A stretch of DNA of 64,000 bases from Arthrobotrys musiformis (lineage: Eukaryota; Ascomycota; Orbiliomycetes; Orbiliales; Orbiliaceae): assembly GCA_036971715.1 (NCBI GenBank), contig JAVHJL010000006.1:2604001-2668000 (forward strand), given 5' to 3'. The position numbers and the translations under genes are program-made. The first letter of the stretch is position 1; each line of letters opens with the position of its first letter. Positions 59,813 to 64,000 of this stretch are shown here, piece after piece. The notes beneath the pieces are model-generated. The model searched no databases. It was given only the letters and a program-made list of their open reading frames with translations, and was not told where the DNA came from.

Positions 59813-60957
59813 AATTAAACCTCAAGAGCCCTATCCGATATTTAATATTTGCTATATCTTTCGATTTCCCCGCAGGCGCCACATGATACGATACAATAGA
59901 GCGGATTTGCTGACTATCTGTGGGGCATTTATTCAGTCTCTATCGAATTCGCCCTCGCCTTTACACTAGTGTATACTCAGATTTGATTCTGGGTGACATC
60001 TGTAAAGCTTAAAAATACATATACCCGCCGCTGGATCCGTACGAACCCTTGGACCCTTGGACCCTGATTCTGTCGAACCTTTGCATCTGATTCAAAGACA
60101 AACGTGCAAACCGGTACGGTACAGGCGTATTTCTAATATAAGAGCCACACACGTCAACGTCAACATTAATTATAACCACCGACCCGGCCGACGTATCTCC
60201 AAAATCCGGATACAACGGTGGTAAAAGAGGACTACAAGTCGAAATCCGGCCTGTAGACCACGGAGCCTTTTTCTACCCTTCGACGGACCCTTCGCTAGTT
60301 GAGGCGACACTACTTTGGGGGGGTAGGGAAAATAGAACAAAACGTGCAAGTGCAGAATTTTGGCTTTCGGCGTTTGTGCGCGCCCTGGAAAAGGCAAATT
60401 GGGTACTATCACGGAGTAAGTCCACAGCCGTATTCCTTTTTTCTTTTCGCTTTCCCTTACGAAGGGTCCTTTTGACGGGGGGCATTCCCTGGGACCCCAT
60501 TTTTAATCCTGTCTGTCTGTCTGGCGGCGTCCGGTGCAATGCATTGCGGTGCAGTTGCATTGTGGTGCGTGGAAAAGAAGGGCGCCTGACATGACCCAGT
60601 AGTGCCTGTTTGTTACCCCCATCTTTCTGGCCAGCCTCGCTTTCCCTGTCCTGTCCTGTATGGTGCAGTGTTATTGTATGAGTAGTGTGTCCCCATGGCC
60701 AGACATCCGCACGGAACCTGAACCTGAACCAGAATGAACTTGGACAGTTGGGGCCTGGAGCTCCGTTCGGGCCAATCATTCAAGTCTAAATTTTGAATTT
60801 TGTCTGAACAATTTTCATACGCCGAAGTGGTACTTGTAATTGCACATATCTGAGGTCACCAAGTGCAAGCTGCTCCCCCCCCCCCAAATCCATCCCATAC
60901 GCATCCGCCGCTGCTTTGATGTTAGTTGCCTTTCTTTTCTTTTTTTTTCTGGCTGGG

Positions 60958-60993
60958 ATGGGAAAACCTTCAGTCACACCTCTCAACTGTTAA
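60958..60993 (+). other. Possible upstream ORF of 11 codons
   Basis: An ATG just after a pyrimidine tract opens an 11-residue frame (MGKPSVTPLNC) that stops at 60993. If transcription starts upstream of it, it would be the only uORF ahead of the 345-aa gene. Confidence 0.3.
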
Positions 60994-61363
60994 ATATCAA
61001 TCTTACCCCTTCCTCTCGTGAAGCTTGCGACTCAGTAGTATCAACCATATTAACATCATCCCAAGTTCACAGAAATTCCAATTTCAAAATCCGTCTTCGA
61101 CACTGTACAATTACACTGCACCGTCAGTCAGCTCGACATCTCAACATTGCGTTGCGTCCACTGTTACACACTCCACATCAACCACACCGACAACACATTT
61201 ATCGGACTCAATCCGCTCAGATCTTCCAACCCTCTCAATCCTGATCACAGTCTGAGCAGCACATCGTTCAAAAACACATCGTGTCCGCACAATCTATATA
61301 GCCCTAGATCTACAGTGCACATCTTCTCACATAAGAGAACATTTCCGAAGGAGTCATTTCACC
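60961..61363 (+). promoter_or_regulatory. ATG-free, C/A/T-rich 5' leader
   Basis: About 400 nt immediately before the ATG at 61364 contain no ATG in any frame and little G. They follow a CT-rich tract of the kind that precedes fungal transcription starts. This fits a long 5'UTR. The start context is ttcaccATG, a good fungal initiation context. Confidence 0.6.
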
Positions 61364-62401
61364 ATGTCCCTACTATTTGTACCCAGGCCGCGGCCTGACC
61401 AGTTCGAAAACTCTCCTTGTCACTATGGACCTCAGGACGACCTCGAATACGTTCCTTTGACTTCCGATGCTTTGAAACAATTGGCTGCATCTTTACCACA
61501 GCCTATTTCCACAGTACGGTACTCTAACCGGGAGAACAATTACCTATTTTCAGATCGAGAATCTGTTTACTGTCCGTCTCTTTGTTCGTCGCCGGTTTCT
61601 GCAACATCGTCGACAAGAGTATCTATGATCCACACACCGGAAGAAGGCACAGAGGAGATTGTATTCGACGTTGCACCTATCTCGGTACCACCAGAGAACA
61701 TGGCTCCGTCTCGACATCATGCCGTTGGCAAGCCGATCGAGAAGGGAGCAATAAACTTCGATGCCATGTTTGATATCGGTGGCGAGGCCACCTTCAGAAG
61801 AAACTCCACGGTTGAATTTTTGCCAGAGTTCGACCAGATCGATGATAACTATGTCCCTGATGAGAGGACAAGAGCCAGATTGGAGGAGGAACGGGAGTTG
61901 GAGAAGGCAAGACTCCTCTGGGAGAAGGAACTTGAAGACGACCATCCGGTCACACAGGCCCGAAAGCCCGTCATGCCAACATCATTGTGGACACCCCAGA
62001 CACGGCATATCATGACACCCAACTTCGTTCCTTCTCCCAAAGTCACCACTTTCGAAATCCCCGTCTCCAAGCCTGACATTGAGCCTTCGGAGACCTCTGA
62101 GTTCTTCCCCAAGACACAAACATCCTTCGGCTCTCTTGATACAAACGTATCATCGGCAACAGATCTTACCATCCCGTCTGTCGGCGAGGATGACTACGCG
62201 GAAGTCGACACCGAATTCGTCGACACAATCTTCTCTTACCTATCCCTCAACCACAACTCCATGGCTCTCAAGTTCGACGCCGAACTAGCCATCGGATCCG
62301 GCTTCCCCATTGATAAGGTCAGGGAAGACCGAAAATGTGCTTTGAAGGCATACATCGAACGATACATTTTCCACAACCCAGAGGTATCGACCCTATACTA
62401 A
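61364..62401 (+). CDS. Uncharacterised 345-aa protein behind a long leader
   Basis: An intronless gene with a product I do not recognise. Residues 1-120 are Pro/Ser-rich and probably disordered. A likely coiled coil lies near 165-195 (DERTRARLEEERELEKARLL, then WEKELEDD). Residues 195-275 are again Pro/Thr-rich. The C-terminal 65 residues look like a small helical domain: EFVDTIFSYLSLNHNSMALK, then FDAELAIGSGFPIDKVREDR and KCALKAYIERYIFHNPEVST. No signal peptide or membrane segment is seen. The 10-kb upstream gap, ATG-free leader and T-rich 3' flank suggest an abundant, tightly regulated transcript. It might be a regulatory or developmental protein, but that is inference from layout only. Confidence 0.8.
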   Translation: MSLLFVPRPRPDQFENSPCHYGPQDDLEYVPLTSDALKQLAASLPQPISTVRYSNRENNYLFSDRESVYCPSLCSSPVSATSSTRVSMIHTPEEGTEEIVFDVAPISVPPENMAPSRHHAVGKPIEKGAINFDAMFDIGGEATFRRNSTVEFLPEFDQIDDNYVPDERTRARLEEERELEKARLLWEKELEDDHPVTQARKPVMPTSLWTPQTRHIMTPNFVPSPKVTTFEIPVSKPDIEPSETSEFFPKTQTSFGSLDTNVSSATDLTIPSVGEDDYAEVDTEFVDTIFSYLSLNHNSMALKFDAELAIGSGFPIDKVREDRKCALKAYIERYIFHNPEVSTLY

Positions 62402-64000
62402 ATATATATATTATACACACCCACCTTCACTATATATCATCGGCGGTCCTTTCATACGCGTCTAGGACAAGGCAGCTGGTCCCTCATTATCCTTTCATTG
62501 CACATACCATTTTCGAACAGACGAACATCGACACCTACAAATGTTTAATTGGGAGGATATTCGGAATTTCAACATCAAAATATTTTTGCTCTTTTGTGTT
62601 TTCAGCATCGAACCCCTTTCCCTTTTTTCAAGGCCACCACAGCAGTCTGCGCCAATTTGATTCATCTCTTTAGTTATCAACGGGGGTCTTTGTCTTTTTT
62701 CCACGGCGTTTTTTTTTTTTTTTTTTTACTCCTTTACGGTGGCATCTGCTTTTTGCTGTTCGAAATTTCCCTTGACTCGACATTTCCGAATACCTTCTCC
62801 ATACATACTTCACGAAAGTCCTTTCTTCTTTCGCCTTTTTTTCTTTTTCTTTTATATACTTCTCAACCGTTCTACACCTTTTAATCGACGGAGGGATGAC
62901 TCAAACCCCTTCCACGAGTTCCGCAGTTGAAGTTGGTTGTTGGTCTATTGAAAGACTTGAAAGTTTCTATACACCATTCGATAGAGCTTTAGTCTTTTAA
63001 ATTCTTTTTTTTTTTGTTGTTGATGCAGGAGTTCATTTTTTTCATCATGACGAGGGTGTTTTGAAATCAAACGGCCGTATATTTTCAATACGGCCCAGCA
63101 GTTTTCTTTATTTTTGAATTGTTGGTTGAGCAAGATACCAGTGTACTTTAGAGTCCCCCCTCACACACACAAGCCCCTTCCAAGCGTTTAGAATAGCGAT
63201 GGGAAAACGAAAGAGAGAGTTTAGTTTAGTATTAGCTAGCGGGCATAAAAATCCCCTACGAGGGATTGATTTTTAGACAGAATGAAACAATGACAATATG
63301 AAGTAACGACTTTCTCTGAGTTTTGAAGAAAAGTCGAAAGTTTACAATACACGATCAATTCATCCACGGTGGAATCGAATCAATTAGCTTAGAGGGTCAC
63401 GAAGATCATGAATTCCCACACCCACTTGTGAAAGAAGCTATTACATAATTTGGTAGTTAACAAAACCTCGTGCTCACGAGCTCTGATCTTGAATCCAGCT
63501 AGCGTCGGTCGACTGTTTCAGTCCCGGTCAGATTGATAACGCAAGTTCGGATGAAAGACCGTCGACACAATTTAGTTTTCCCTTACCGCCAACAAAAACA
63601 ACAACTAGCCAAACTAATACCAACCGTTTTCAAGCTTGCAAGTCAAAAACCCTTGCCGCAGTTAATACCTCTCCCCGGTCGAAATAAAAATAAGCATGAT
63701 ACCGAAATGCATAAAATTAAGTGTCGACCTATGACCTTCTACAATTCCCCTGCAATAGCATGTATTCACTGCAGTTCTTGCGCAAGCTAGAGCTAGCTAC
63801 TCCATGCGGGTTCGGGTGAAAGAGGGGTAACGTACAGCCAGTCCCACCACGCATAAAACCAATTCCGTTGAGCTCGCGAGCTAACTGTCTGGAGGGGTTA
63901 GATATTTGACGTCAGGTGAAGTGTACGTCGATAGATTGGAAATATGCGGTCAGTAATACACATGCAGGCATATACGGATCATATATTTTTTAATACATCT
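62402..64000. other. 3' flank of the 345-aa gene and right edge
   Basis: Strongly T-rich sequence (T-runs at about 62709-62727 and 63007-63017) suits a long 3'UTR. Beyond 63.2 kb only short frames occur. No gene is recognised up to the window edge. Confidence 0.5.

Larger units (their letters stand above)
51358..61363. other. 10-kb gene desert and putative control region of the 345-aa gene
   Basis: No frame over about 190 codons and no recognisable domain occurs here, whereas genes come every 1.5-2 kb in 30-47 kb. Base composition is ordinary rather than strongly AT-rich, which argues against RIP-degraded transposons. Features seen: short tandem units (gtaaat near 53520), adjacent (cgaa)n and (tttc)n runs at 57705-57737, a C-run at about 60873-60883, a pyrimidine tract at 60928-60950, and one possible spliced small protein (59372-59812). 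The last 400 bp look like a 5' leader. Confidence 0.6.

Noticed and set aside
60273..60779. 168-codon minus-strand frame near the 345-aa gene promoter.
   Set aside because: Low-complexity, proline- and basic-rich sequence with no family resemblance, lying in a probable promoter.
51358..61363. The possibility that the desert is a RIP-mutated transposon island.
   Set aside because: The sequence is not strongly AT/TpA-biased by eye, and no transposase, reverse-transcriptase or terminal-repeat remnants are readable. A RIP index calculation would settle it.

Overview
The window is nuclear DNA from a filamentous ascomycete (Pezizomycotina). Its genes are interrupted by short introns, mostly 54-120 nt, with GTRNGT donors, CTAAC-like branch points and YAG acceptors. 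The protein set is typically fungal: Pth11-like seven-helix proteins, a DUF7708/NACHT NLR, IPI1, JIP5, a Gvp36-type BAR protein, ALG10 and a secreted M14 carboxypeptidase. I cannot fix the class or genus from sequence alone. I rebuilt exons by hand from splice signals and reading-frame continuity, so most genes below are spliced models rather than single open frames.

Left part (1-30 kb), mixed housekeeping and accessory: a 5'-truncated Pth11-like receptor (+); a roadblock dynein light chain (-) head-to-head with IPI1 (+); a 1.25-kaa NLR (+); a BAR protein (-); a membrane-anchored, degenerate AMP-binding protein (-); a second Pth11-like receptor (-); a 3.6-kb gap; a zinc carboxypeptidase (-); an unknown 648-aa protein (-); a cytochrome P450 (-). 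Gaps of 1-3.6 kb separate the accessory genes.

Middle part (30-47 kb), a compact housekeeping block: JIP5 (+), an F-box protein (-), DPH2 (-), ESS-2/DGCR14 (-), an ACSF3-like acyl-CoA synthetase (+), ALG10 (-) divergent from a Cys-rich single-pass membrane protein (+), TAF8 (-) divergent from the GINS subunit SLD5 (+). The jobs are ribosome assembly, diphthamide synthesis, splicing/transcription, N-glycan completion and replication. They share no pathway; what they share is short, often bidirectional promoters.

Right part (47-64 kb): a GRE2-like NADPH reductase (-) faces away from an aromatic-amino-acid-type decarboxylase (+) across 1.5 kb. Then follow about 10 kb without any gene I can recognise, ending in an ATG-free leader of about 400 nt in front of an intronless gene for an unknown 345-aa protein. 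The desert and its leader look like the control region of a strongly regulated gene. One possible spliced tail-anchored small protein lies inside it. I saw no convincing tRNA, rRNA, CRISPR array or transposon.
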